Shown: piece by piece, positions 32,424 through 38,874 of the stretch
How positions within the stretch are numbered: position 1 is the stretch's first letter
Layout: every line of letters starts with the position of its first letter
Virus record (IMG/VR): IMGVR_UViG_3300007276_000069
Span: 1 to 50,601 of that record
DNA: 50,601 nt
Strand: one strand, 5' to 3'
Source of the DNA: a virus
Notes under the pieces: model-generated
Database searches by the model: none
The model's input: only the letters and a program-made list of their open reading frames with translations
What the model was told of the DNA's origin: nothing
Made by a program: the position numbers and the translations under genes

Positions 32424-32515
32424 TGCACGCACTTGAAGATGTACTATACAATGAAGAACTACATCCAAACAGTGTGTTTTGGTACACTTGGATGATGGAA
32501 CATTATACGCAGTAA
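32423..32515 (+). CDS. Mini-ORF, 30 residues
   Basis: TAATG overlap with the preceding gene; product MHALEDVLYNEELHPNSVFW and ten more residues. Very short and rich in aromatic residues near its end. The coupling is the only support. No family. Confidence 0.3.
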   Translation: MHALEDVLYNEELHPNSVFWYTWMMEHYTQ

Positions 32516-32590
32516 ATTTGTCGGCCCTTAAATTTTGTCGGCCTTTAGATTAGTTTGTGCAGGGTTTTGTTGGTTCTCCCCCTGTACTCC

Positions 32591-32643
32591 CCGGCGGTGA
32601 GCGGCGGTTCTAGTCTCCCTGACCACTGCTCCCGCCGGTTTTT
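32591..32643 (+). terminator. Terminator ending the early rightward operon
   Basis: CCGGCGG-T-GAGC (32591-32602) pairs with GCTCCCGCCGG (32628-32638), leaving one bulged T, followed by TTTTT (32639-32643). A GC-rich rho-independent terminator. A nearby direct repeat TTTGTCGGCC occurs twice at about 32518-32547. It separates the early operon from the DUF932 cassette. Confidence 0.75.
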
Positions 32644-32668
32644 ATTCTGTTTAGATTAAAATGAGTGT

Positions 32669-32697
32669 TTGACATTGATCGCGGTTTAGTTTATGCC
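32669..32697 (+). promoter_or_regulatory. Promoter of the DUF932 cassette
   Basis: Perfect TTGACA (32669-32674), 17-base spacer, TATGCC (32692-32697). It lies 26 bases after the terminator and about 30 bases before the ATG at 32730, which has AAGGACGAG as ribosome site. The arrangement makes the cassette an independent transcription unit. Confidence 0.65.
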
Positions 32698-32729
32698 AGC
32701 TTTGTTTCATCAACAAAAGGACGAGAACC

Positions 32730-33794
32730 ATGAACCAGATACAGATTATCGAACCCGCCCACAACGTGCCGGAAGTAGCGCAGATTAAACCTGCCGCCGT
32801 TCGCGAACACAACGACGTGTTTGACCTCAGCTTTTTTGAGCCGCTCAAGGTCGATAAGTTTCACATTTACACCGCCGACGGTACGGAGATAACTGGTAGC
32901 AGAGCTTTGCGGTATCTTCACGATGGAAGCTTAGCCGATACCAGCGCGGTATCATCCAGCTACACACTGGAAAACCACGTAGACTTGTTTGGCAAACACG
33001 CCGACATTCTCAAAGACAGTGAGCTTCCTACCGACAACGTGCTAGTCCGTGACGAATATTCCGACTTCGGCATGAAGGCTAAACGTTCCATCCAGTATTT
33101 GGACGAGGCCGTGGACATGTCCGGCGGCGGTGACATGGTTTATTGCCGTTCTGATCAGATTAATTCAGTTAATAGCAAATGGGCTTTCCAGCAGTTTGCA
33201 GGTGCCTATCGTTCATATTGTGAAAACTCAATGGTTTTTGGTGGCGATAAGGCAGTCTACAACAAAGTGAAACATTCCAAGCACTTTGACGCCGCCAGTT
33301 TGTTGCGTACAGCCAATACAGTGTTTGGTACTTTCCGCGATAACATCGACCGCTTTAAAGAATGGAAAGCCACGCCTGTTGAAGATGCTACAGCGGGAGC
33401 GTTTATCAAGCATATTTGCCCGAAGGATGTTACAGGACAGAAACGGCTAGAACGTGAACAGCAGCACGGGATTGAGAAGGCAGAAGACTTGAACATTAAG
33501 AAGTTCCACGCCTTGTACGACTTGTGGGAAGAGTACAGCCGGGATTACTCGCAGGGCGGTGGCTTGGGCAAAAATAAATGGGCTTTGTACAATGTGCTGA
33601 CCCACTACGCCACGCATACCCATGACAGCAGAACGTTTGAGATTAATGGTGTAGAAAAAACTCATACGTTTGGTCGTGCAAATGACAACATGGTAAACAC
33701 TGATCGCGGCGGCTATACGCTCAACGAACAAATGGATCGCGCACGCGGTATCTGGGCAGTGCTTTCCGCACCGGCTTGGGCTTCGATTAACTAG
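32730..33794 (+). CDS. DUF932 protein (phage/plasmid-like)
   Basis: 354 residues. The central region (RDEYSDFGMKAKRSIQYLDE, GGGDMVYCRSDQINSVNSKW, FQQFAGAYRSYCENSMV) is characteristic of DUF932, found on plasmids and phages, function unproven. The end (RGIWAVLSAPAWASIN) is also typical. The gene is visibly richer in GC than the genes on either side and has its own promoter, which suggests acquisition from another source. Possible roles in plasmid or phage maintenance or defence evasion are speculation. Confidence 0.75.
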   Translation: MNQIQIIEPAHNVPEVAQIKPAAVREHNDVFDLSFFEPLKVDKFHIYTADGTEITGSRALRYLHDGSLADTSAVSSSYTLENHVDLFGKHADILKDSELPTDNVLVRDEYSDFGMKAKRSIQYLDEAVDMSGGGDMVYCRSDQINSVNSKWAFQQFAGAYRSYCENSMVFGGDKAVYNKVKHSKHFDAASLLRTANTVFGTFRDNIDRFKEWKATPVEDATAGAFIKHICPKDVTGQKRLEREQQHGIEKAEDLNIKKFHALYDLWEEYSRDYSQGGGLGKNKWALYNVLTHYATHTHDSRTFEINGVEKTHTFGRANDNMVNTDRGGYTLNEQMDRARGIWAVLSAPAWASIN

Positions 33795-33809
33795 TGCAGG
33801 AGATGTGCC

Positions 33810-33887
33810 ATCGAAATCATAGAGGCAGCTTATAGAATATGCGTAGTATTAGCAGTTTGTCTAATCGTTTATCACTTCATATTGTAA
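33810..33887 (+). other. Candidate 25-residue membrane peptide with ATC start
   Basis: After AGGAG and a seven-base gap comes an ATC, opening a frame (IEIIEAAYRICVVLAVCLIV, then YHFIL and TAA) that is a single membrane-spanning helix. There is no ATG, GTG or TTG in a suitable place, so translation would need the rare AUC start. It could be chance. It fills the only gap between the DUF932 gene and the next gene. Confidence 0.25.
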
Positions 33888-33899
33888 GGAAATAGAACC

Positions 33900-34121
33900 A
33901 TGACGACCAAGAAAACAGCGACCACGACTAATGGCGGGAAACAGGTTTTTGTGTCTCAGGAAGCACTCGACGCTATCGAGGGTTTGCAGTTCAAGATGCA
34001 AAATATTGATATTGAACATGCCCGGCTCTATGGCATAGGTGCGAAGGGGGCTTTTTCCCGCGTGATTGAGAAGCTTGCGAAACAGGGGCTTTTTACCCCT
34101 CAAGTGAAAGAGGCAGAATAA
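33900..34121 (+). CDS. Small hypothetical protein
   Basis: 73 residues, preceded by TAAGGAAATAG. Thr/Lys-rich disordered start, then a helical part (SQEALDAIEGLQFKMQNIDI, AFSRVIEKLAKQGLF). No family. Second gene of the DUF932 cassette and last before the terminator at 34160. Confidence 0.55.
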   Translation: MTTKKTATTTNGGKQVFVSQEALDAIEGLQFKMQNIDIEHARLYGIGAKGAFSRVIEKLAKQGLFTPQVKEAE

Positions 34122-34159
34122 TTAGTTGACGCCCGGTACTCCCTGCCGGTAAACTCTAG

Positions 34160-34188
34160 CCGTCCCCTTAATTGGGGGCGGTTTTTTT
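34160..34188 (+). terminator. Rho-independent terminator
   Basis: CCGTCCCC (34160-34167) pairs with GGGGGCGG (34174-34181) around a TTAATT loop, followed by seven T. It closes the first part of the cassette. Its core CCCCTTAATTGGGG resembles that of the terminator at 34848. Confidence 0.85.
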
Positions 34189-34212
34189 AACTCTAATTAG
34201 GAGATCGGACTA

Positions 34213-34539
34213 ATGGCAAGCTTTACACAAAAGCACTATTACAAAGTTGCCCACGTACTGAAAACCAATTTGATGCGGTATGAATATGACTCTGCGGAGC
34301 ATAACACTGGTAATGACGACGACGACGTGAACGAGATTTATGCTACCGCGACGGCGCGGGTTGCGCTTAAGGATACGGCGCTGGATTTCCACAACTTGTT
34401 CAGAGTGGATAACCCACGTTACGATGCAAATAAATTCATGGGCGCTTGCGGCATTGATGATTGGAAAGACATCACAGAACCAACGGAGCAGGACGTGCAA
34501 CCATACGAAACGCCTGACTTTTACGGGGAGCAGGGCTAA
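34213..34539 (+). CDS. Conserved small phage protein
   Basis: 108 residues with AGGAGA eight bases before the ATG. MASFTQKHYYKVAHVLK at the start and FRVDNPRYDANKFMGACGI near residue 73 form a pattern I recall from many phage genomes, without a known function. The middle is acidic (NTGNDDDDVNEI). It starts a three-gene string with TAATG and ATGA overlaps. Confidence 0.6.
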   Translation: MASFTQKHYYKVAHVLKTNLMRYEYDSAEHNTGNDDDDVNEIYATATARVALKDTALDFHNLFRVDNPRYDANKFMGACGIDDWKDITEPTEQDVQPYETPDFYGEQG

Positions 34540-34637
34540 TGGCTAGACCAACCAAAAGCGATTATTTCGCGGTATATGGCGCATTCTTGATCGGCTTCTT
34601 GGCCGGATGTATTGTGGGATCGGAGTTGCTCTTATGA
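34539..34637 (+). CDS. Mini membrane protein, 32 residues
   Basis: Starts by TAATG overlap with the previous gene and ends by ATGA overlap with the next. The product MARPTKSDYFAVYGAFLIGF plus LAGCIVGSELLL has a basic N-terminus and one membrane helix with Gly-x3-Gly-like spacing. Double coupling supports translation. Function unknown. Confidence 0.5.
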   Translation: MARPTKSDYFAVYGAFLIGFLAGCIVGSELLL

Positions 34638-34828
34638 AGCCCCTGACCAGAAAACAACGCGAGGCCCTGCTAAAGGGTTACGGCAGAGGATGGGGAGGAA
34701 ATCCCAAACCTAAGACTTATCTGCAGTTCAGGCGCACCGCTTACAATGATGTTATCGCTAATTGCGTGATTGTGCCGTGGTGTGGAATGTGGCTGGGCAT
34801 AGAACCCGATGGATACACTCACAGTTAA
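34634..34828 (+). CDS. Small hypothetical protein
   Basis: 64 residues from ATG 34634; the frame upstream of this is the shadow of the mini membrane protein. The N-terminus is strongly basic and Gly-rich (TRKQREALLKGYGRGWGGNP), followed by a Trp/Cys-containing hydrophobic part (IVPWCGMWLGIEPDGY). Similar short proteins occur in other phages as far as I recall, with no role assigned. Confidence 0.5.
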   Translation: MKPLTRKQREALLKGYGRGWGGNPKPKTYLQFRRTAYNDVIANCVIVPWCGMWLGIEPDGYTHS

Positions 34829-34847
34829 CACAACCCACAATAAACTG

Positions 34848-34873
34848 AGGCCCCTTAACTGGGGCCTTTTTTT
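34848..34873 (+). terminator. Rho-independent terminator
   Basis: AGGCCCC (34848-34854) and GGGGCCT (34861-34867) around TTAACT, then a run of seven T. It closes the plus-strand cassette. Beyond it no plus-strand gene is convincing until 36305. Confidence 0.85.
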
Positions 34874-35212
34874 ACCTGCAATAATACTTAGCGTCTGGAT
34901 ATTGCTAGCGTTTCGGATATGGCTGCCGGGTTTGTGTGCGCTGTATTGCACGCCCATGCCACCCCAAAGCACCACCAAAAAGGCCGCCGGGGGATCTTGT
35001 CGGCATGATTAGAACAACGCGCGCGGGAGTGCGGATATATGAAAGGGATCGCGGAACTATTAGCCGGGGTATTAGTGCCGGAAAGCATAGTCTCATAGTG
35101 TATATTATGGATACTAGTCAAACTTAATAAAAACAAAGACTTAGCCATGCAGGGGCGCGCATGGGCCACCGGGGGTGGGTATATATCTATATGCAATCCC
35201 GGTATATTTTTA
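34874..35212. other. Intergenic region without convincing genes
   Basis: About 340 bases with patchy composition: GC-rich pieces (GCGCGCGGGAGTGCGG near 35019-35034, GGGGCGCGCATGGG near 35153) between AT-rich ones. Short frames exist (for example ATG 35005, 40 residues; ATG 35039, 19 residues behind GGGAG), but none looks protein-like enough to call. No hairpin with a T run was seen after the one at 34848. It might contain a replication or regulatory site, but nothing specific is visible. Confidence 0.4.
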
Positions 35213-35371
35213 CTATTTTTTACCCTTTCTAGAATAAATCTTCTTGTTTTTCAATACCTTATGGCCTAACTGGGCTAATTCCTTGTAGTAAGGATTGCGT
35301 TTTAAGGGTACTTTTTTATTTTTTTTATCCATATCGAGTATTACTGCGTATAGATATCCAAGTGAAGTCAT
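35213..35371 (-). CDS. Small basic protein
   Basis: 52 residues from ATG 35371, or 39 from ATG 35332 (MDKKNKKVPLKRNPYYKELA). The C-terminal part (LGHKVLKNKKIYSRKGKK) is very basic; short RNPY...KNKK...Y-x-RK proteins of this kind are common in marine phages. It follows the oxygenase gene after ten bases and shares its promoter. Probably nucleic-acid binding. Confidence 0.55.
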   Translation of the reverse strand: MTSLGYLYAVILDMDKKNKKVPLKRNPYYKELAQLGHKVLKNKKIYSRKGKK

Positions 35372-35381
35372 TATTTTAATA

Positions 35382-36011
35382 TTATTTCCACGCTGGTCCT
35401 GTTACCCAGCCTACTAGAGAGTGCCGCACCCCCTCAGTTACAGGTGTAACTTCATGCAGTGTAAAACTTGGGAATACGATCAGGCTTCCAATCTCTCTGG
35501 GTGCAACTGTAGGCGTCATGTCGGTGTGTAAGAGGAGATCACCCCCCTCGTAGGAGTCTGCAGGGCTTAACTGCACACTGAAACTTAACTTTCTAACTCC
35601 TGTAGCGGCAGAGTTTGTCATAGTATCTATATGCTTTGTATAGAAACCGTCATATCCAGCGGAGTAGGTAGAAAACTGCACAGCTTCTATATCAAAAATA
35701 TCATATTCAAAAAAGGATTGATTAGCGTTTATCAGAACTTCGGTTAATTTTGAGTATAGGGGATTATTTGCTGGGTTATGTGTCTTGAAGAAACACACAT
35801 CAGAGTTTCTTACCTCAAAGTTAGTGTTGGCCTCTGCATTACCAACCTCACCCTTCTTTAAGACAGTAGTCCGTTCATTTTCTTTCCCGTCGCGGATGTA
35901 CTGTTTACACTCATCGGCATTAAAGTATTGAATATACTGGGCAAAAGTATTAAAGGTGTACGAAGTCAACGGCCACGGCCTTATAACATCCTCTGAGGGG
36001 GTAACAAACAT
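35382..36011 (-). CDS. 2-oxoglutarate/Fe(II) dioxygenase (PKHD-type)
   Basis: 209 residues. The iron triad is His127-x-Asp129 (YTKHIDTM) and His186 (FTLHEVTPV), with Arg196 (GVRHSLVGW) as 2-oxoglutarate ligand, in the order usual for prolyl-hydroxylase-like PKHD enzymes. It hydroxylates a protein or nucleic acid; the target is unknown. Such genes are frequent in marine phages. It is transcribed alone with a small basic gene from a perfect promoter at 36134-36107, opposite to the head operon, so it is regulated from the same hub. Confidence 0.85.
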   Translation of the reverse strand: MFVTPSEDVIRPWPLTSYTFNTFAQYIQYFNADECKQYIRDGKENERTTVLKKGEVGNAEANTNFEVRNSDVCFFKTHNPANNPLYSKLTEVLINANQSFFEYDIFDIEAVQFSTYSAGYDGFYTKHIDTMTNSAATGVRKLSFSVQLSPADSYEGGDLLLHTDMTPTVAPREIGSLIVFPSFTLHEVTPVTEGVRHSLVGWVTGPAWK

Positions 36012-36092
36012 ACTGATACTGAGTCCTTTTGGGTAATTATATTACAATGAGGGCTAATAGTAAGGGGATATATGTATATTAAACCCCCGGAG

Positions 36093-36106
36093 AAGAGTTA
36101 ACTCTT
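36093..36106. promoter_or_regulatory. 14-bp perfect palindrome, operator candidate
   Basis: AAGAGTTAACTCTT reads the same on both strands. It directly abuts the minus-strand -10 box (36107-36112) and covers the expected start site of the oxygenase transcript. A dimeric repressor bound here would block that promoter and might affect the opposite one 60 bases away. Confidence 0.5.
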
Positions 36107-36134
36107 ATTATACAGCTCATATCGGATTTGTCAA
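36107..36134 (-). promoter_or_regulatory. Perfect sigma-70 promoter for the oxygenase
   Basis: On the minus strand TTGACA (36134-36129), 16-base spacer and TATAAT (36112-36107). The start site would be about 36100, inside the palindrome, leaving a 90-base leader to the ATG at 36011. Confidence 0.75.
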
Positions 36135-36165
36135 GCATAAAATGCACTATTTTATAATTTTTTAC

Positions 36166-36193
36166 TTGACAACTTCGATATAATTGTTATAAT
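36166..36193 (+). promoter_or_regulatory. Perfect sigma-70 promoter for the head operon
   Basis: TTGACA (36166-36171), 16-base spacer, TATAAT (36188-36193). It is divergent from the oxygenase promoter with identical boxes and spacing, the two -35 boxes being 31 bases apart. It can drive the long plus-strand operon that starts at 36305 and may run through the map junction to 18090. Confidence 0.8.
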
Positions 36194-36199
36194 AGATAG

Positions 36200-36304
36200 T
36201 TAGCAGCTATTAGTCCGTCTACACCCTATCAAAAATAGTATTATATTTAACCCTAGAGGGTTGGGAGACAAGACTGTAGTAGCTGCACCCCCAAAGAATT
36301 TACA
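36200..36304 (+). other. Structured 5' leader of the head operon
   Basis: About 105 untranslated bases. GCAGCTA (36203-36209) can pair with TAGCTGC (36280-36286), enclosing a hairpin AACCC-TAGA-GGGTT (36249-36262). There is no purine-rich ribosome site before the ATG at 36305. The fold could act in stability or translation control; no known riboswitch class was recognised. Confidence 0.4.
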
Positions 36305-36535
36305 ATGCCTCAATATCAAGGGCCTTATGCAGCTTTTACAATGATATCCAACGCGCCTGAAAAACAGCCGGAGGATGACACCTGCCTAACCTGCGTGTGT
36401 CAGCCGAGAGATTGTCATTGTCCAGAGCCTTGCGCTCACTGTGACTGTGGAGACTGTCACTGTAAGAAGATGTACACAAGAACCACTGGATTTGGAACGA
36501 GTGGATGGGGAGAACCAACGGTGGAGATGGAATAA
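36305..36535 (+). CDS. Cysteine-rich, metallothionein-like small protein
   Basis: 76 residues. Between about residues 27 and 53 there are ten cysteines in a pattern of C-x-x-C-x-C, C-x-C and C-x-x-C-x-C-x-x-C-x-C spacing (for example CAHCDCGDCHCKK), with several His and Asp residues. This density is typical of zinc or copper clusters of metallothioneins and would suit metal storage or a structural zinc cluster. No match to a named family is claimed. It is the first gene behind the strongest promoter and couples by TAATG to the next gene. No ribosome site is visible, so a later ATG at 36341 is possible. Confidence 0.6.
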   Translation: MPQYQGPYAAFTMISNAPEKQPEDDTCLTCVCQPRDCHCPEPCAHCDCGDCHCKKMYTRTTGFGTSGWGEPTVEME

Positions 36536-36837
36536 TGGCAAAGAAACAAAAATCAACTTATGAACTTTACAAATCTATTAATGAAAGAGATTCTGCAGAT
36601 CGTAAGAAAGCTATAAAAAAGTACTACGATACTAAAGAAGGTGATCGCGGAAAAGCTGCTGAAGATGTGTATAGCGCTGATTTGGATAGACGAATAAAGG
36701 CTGTAAAGCGAGATAAAGAACTTGTTTATCAATATGGCAGAGACGCCCCCAAGGCCCGTAGCTTTGGTACTGATAAACAGTATTCAGTGTCTCGCACCAA
36801 AACCGCTCCCGCCAAAAAACCCAAAGCAGCAAAATAA
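36535..36837 (+). CDS. Small basic head-module protein
   Basis: 100 residues from ATG 36535, with GGTGGAGATGGAA upstream and a TAATG overlap. Very rich in Lys, Arg, Asp and Tyr (KKQKSTYELYKSINERDSAD; C-terminus TKTAPAKKPKAAK). Probably binds DNA or a virion partner; no family recognised. It precedes two further Lys-rich small proteins. Confidence 0.55.
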   Translation: MAKKQKSTYELYKSINERDSADRKKAIKKYYDTKEGDRGKAAEDVYSADLDRRIKAVKRDKELVYQYGRDAPKARSFGTDKQYSVSRTKTAPAKKPKAAK

Positions 36838-36838
36838 A

Positions 36839-37237
36839 GTGCCAGCCAAAGAACAACTCCAGCAAATCTCCAAGGAGCTAGTCAAAGCCTCACAGATGCA
36901 CAAGCGGCAATCTAAGAAGGTAGCAGCGATTAGTCGTAAGGAGTATGCAAAGGGCGGTGGAGTTCGTAAGCCCAAGATGCCTACAGGTTCAGGAATGAAG
37001 CGACCTACTAAACAGGGCGCTGGAATGACCGAGAAGGGTATCAAGGCTTATCGTGCGGCTAACAAAGGTTCAAAGCTAAAAGGCGCAGTGACCGGCGAGG
37101 TCAAGGCGGGAAGTAAGGCCGCAAAGAGGCGTAAGTCATACTGCGCTCGTTCTGCAGGTCAGATGAAGAAGTTTCCCAAGGCAGCGGCTAATCCCAATAG
37201 CCGTATTAGGCAAGCAAGAAAAAGGTGGAAGTGCTAA
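36839..37237 (+). CDS. DUF6321-like basic protein
   Basis: 132 residues from GTG 36839, right after the preceding stop; an ATG at 36734 would give a 35-residue extension overlapping the previous gene, whose composition looks like a frame shadow. The C-terminal half (GMTEKGIKAYRAANKGSKLK, GEVKAGSKAAKRRKSYCARS, NPNSRIRQARKRWKC) matches what I recall as DUF6321, basic proteins encoded next to terminase genes in aquatic phages. Likely virion or DNA-associated. Confidence 0.6.
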   Translation: MPAKEQLQQISKELVKASQMHKRQSKKVAAISRKEYAKGGGVRKPKMPTGSGMKRPTKQGAGMTEKGIKAYRAANKGSKLKGAVTGEVKAGSKAAKRRKSYCARSAGQMKKFPKAAANPNSRIRQARKRWKC

Positions 37238-37569
37238 TGCCAGAAAAAAAAGGACTATATTATAATATTCAACAGAAGCGCAAGCGGATAGCCGGTGGCT
37301 CTGGAGAGAAGATGCGTAAGGTAGGGGCTAAAGGTGCGCCTACTGCCAAGAACTTCAAGCAAGCTGCAAAGACGGCTAAGAAAGCTTATGGTGGCATGGC
37401 TACTACAGGCACCCCGGACAAAGATAAGATTATGGGTGCAGCTTCCATGCAGCAGAACCCGCAGCAGAGCCTGATGCAAATGAACCGCAACAAGGTTACA
37501 GGCATGATGGGTGGCGGTAAGGTTAAAGAATATGCTCATGGCGGTGGAGTACGTAAAGTACGTTACTAA
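37237..37569 (+). CDS. Basic hypothetical protein
   Basis: 110 residues from ATG 37237 (AAGGTGGAAG upstream, TAATG overlap). N-terminus MPEKKGLYYNIQQKRKRIAG, Lys/Ala-rich centre and a Met/Gln/Gly-rich second half (MQQNPQQSLMQMNRNKVTGM) ending in HGGGVRKVRY; an AKGGGVRKPK segment in the upstream protein is very similar to that ending. Possibly DNA condensing or head associated. No function known. Confidence 0.55.
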   Translation: MPEKKGLYYNIQQKRKRIAGGSGEKMRKVGAKGAPTAKNFKQAAKTAKKAYGGMATTGTPDKDKIMGAASMQQNPQQSLMQMNRNKVTGMMGGGKVKEYAHGGGVRKVRY

Positions 37570-37997
37570 TGGCACAGGAAGGACTCTTACCCTCACAGAA
37601 GAAGAAGAAACGAGAGCTAACTGAGATGCAGTCTGCATACTTAGACGCTCTCATGGACAATGGCGGCAATAACGCTGCAGCACTGCGCGTAGCCGGATAC
37701 TCCGAAACTACTGGCAAGGCGGTTATGAACTCTCTTGCAGACGAGATAGTAGGCAGGGCTAAGAATATGTTAGCCGCTAATTCAGTAAAAGCGGCAGCAG
37801 GTCTTGTACAAGCACTAGACGATGATGGAACCATCCCACGCGCTGAACAGCGTATAAAAGCAGCGGAATCTATTCTTAATCGGGTAGGAGTGGGCAAACA
37901 CGACAAAGTTGAACATAACGTTACTGCTTTACATGGAGTGGTTCTTCTTCCCGCAAAGTCTGGGCAGGATGATCCTATTATCATAAATCATGAATAA
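37569..37997 (+). CDS. terS: Terminase small subunit
   Basis: 142 residues, TAATG start. A helix-turn-helix-like N-terminal domain (LTEMQSAYLDALMDNGG, NAAALRVAGYSETTGKAV) followed by a helical oligomerisation part (RAEQRIKAAESILNRVGV) matches the terminase small subunit layout. It recognises the packaging site and stimulates the large subunit encoded 0.8 kb downstream. Three small genes separate them. Confidence 0.75.
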   Translation: MAQEGLLPSQKKKKRELTEMQSAYLDALMDNGGNNAAALRVAGYSETTGKAVMNSLADEIVGRAKNMLAANSVKAAAGLVQALDDDGTIPRAEQRIKAAESILNRVGVGKHDKVEHNVTALHGVVLLPAKSGQDDPIIINHE

Positions 37998-38178
37998 GAT
38001 ATTCGTAGAAGTTAAACTGTCGCGGACCAGAAAGCCCTTGAGCCAGCCCTGCTACATCCGTGGCAAGGGCCAGTTCTATAAGACGGTAGAAGTAAAAACT
38101 GTAGAAGATTTCGTCGTACAAGCTTACGCAATTGATCGTGGGCTAATCAAAGAGAACCAGATCGTACAAAATGGCTGA
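37990..38178 (+). CDS. Small hypothetical protein
   Basis: 62 residues overlapping the terminase small subunit by eight bases and the next gene by eight. Beta-rich (KIFVEVKLSRTRKPLSQPCY, FYKTVEVKTVEDFVVQAYAI). Double overlap supports translation. Family unknown. Confidence 0.55.
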   Translation: MNKIFVEVKLSRTRKPLSQPCYIRGKGQFYKTVEVKTVEDFVVQAYAIDRGLIKENQIVQNG

Positions 38179-38740
38179 TGATTTAAAAAGAGCAGTAACA
38201 ACAATCAGGGATGGACTAAAGTCTCAGATTGATAGATCAGAGAGAGGCAAAGAAACAGCCTTTACTGCTCGTTCCCGTGATCTTGGTATTGCTAATCCAG
38301 ACATACAAAGAGATGTGAGTAATGCACAATTAGCAAAGGGTGCTATGGGTGCCGCCTATTTAGCCGCAGATTATTTTCTTGATCCTGATAAGTACAGTGC
38401 AGAGGCGTTAAAAGATAAAGCGTCTAGAACTGCAGTTGCAAGAGTTGTACAAGAAGGTGAGAAACTTATTAATCGCCAGTTACCAGAGGGACTAAACCTA
38501 AATATTAACTACAAGGGTTTGGGTTTTGAAGATGTAGCGGAGGGAAGAGTACCCACTGTAGGAGCATCCTTTGAAAGGCCCGTCGAGCTAGGCAGGTTTA
38601 AAGGAACTGCAGGTGTTAGGGGCAGCTATGATCCTGAAAGCGGAGAAGGGCGTGTAGGCGCTAGAGTTACAGGACGATTTGCAAAAGGCGGACACGTTAA
38701 ACAATACTCCAACGCCCCAAGGAAACCACGACTAAAATAA
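38171..38740 (+). CDS. Hypothetical head-module protein
   Basis: 189 residues. Charged helical N-terminal half with an alanine-rich hydrophobic stretch (AKGAMGAAYLAADYF). The C-terminal half is Gly/Arg/Val-rich with alternating strands (KGTAGVRGSYDPESGEGRVG, ARVTGRFAKGG), resembling amphipathic beta repeats. No family recognised. TAATG-coupled to the next small gene. Confidence 0.5.
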   Translation: MADDLKRAVTTIRDGLKSQIDRSERGKETAFTARSRDLGIANPDIQRDVSNAQLAKGAMGAAYLAADYFLDPDKYSAEALKDKASRTAVARVVQEGEKLINRQLPEGLNLNINYKGLGFEDVAEGRVPTVGASFERPVELGRFKGTAGVRGSYDPESGEGRVGARVTGRFAKGGHVKQYSNAPRKPRLK

Positions 38741-38874
38741 TGGCAGTAAAAAAGAAGAAGACTACAGGGAATACCAAGATAGTATTTCACAAAGGTAAAA
38801 CACTTGGACGATTTAGATCACCAGAGCGAAGGCACAAGAAAAGTATTAGACGAAAGCCCCCTGCCTTTGGTTGA
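38740..38874 (+). CDS. Small very basic protein
   Basis: 44 residues, TAATG start. The product MAVKKKKTTGNTKIVFHKGK, then TLGRFRSPERRHKKSIRRKP is about one third Lys/Arg. It overlaps the start of the terminase large subunit by 71 bases in another frame. Probably DNA or RNA binding; the tight coupling supports it. Confidence 0.55.
   Translation: MAVKKKKTTGNTKIVFHKGKTLGRFRSPERRHKKSIRRKPPAFG

Noticed and set aside
34126-34155. TTGACG followed by TAAACT, a promoter-like pair
   Set aside because: Any transcript would run straight into the terminator at 34160-34188; the -10 is poor. Probably chance.
34809-35012. 67-residue plus-strand frame with one hydrophobic segment after the small gene at 34634
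   Set aside because: It runs through the terminator at 34848-34873, has no ribosome site, and its second half translates GC-rich intergenic DNA.
36722-36838. N-terminal extension of the DUF6321-like gene to ATG 36722 or 36734
   Set aside because: That part overlaps the preceding gene and its Pro/Lys composition looks like a frame shadow; no ribosome site.
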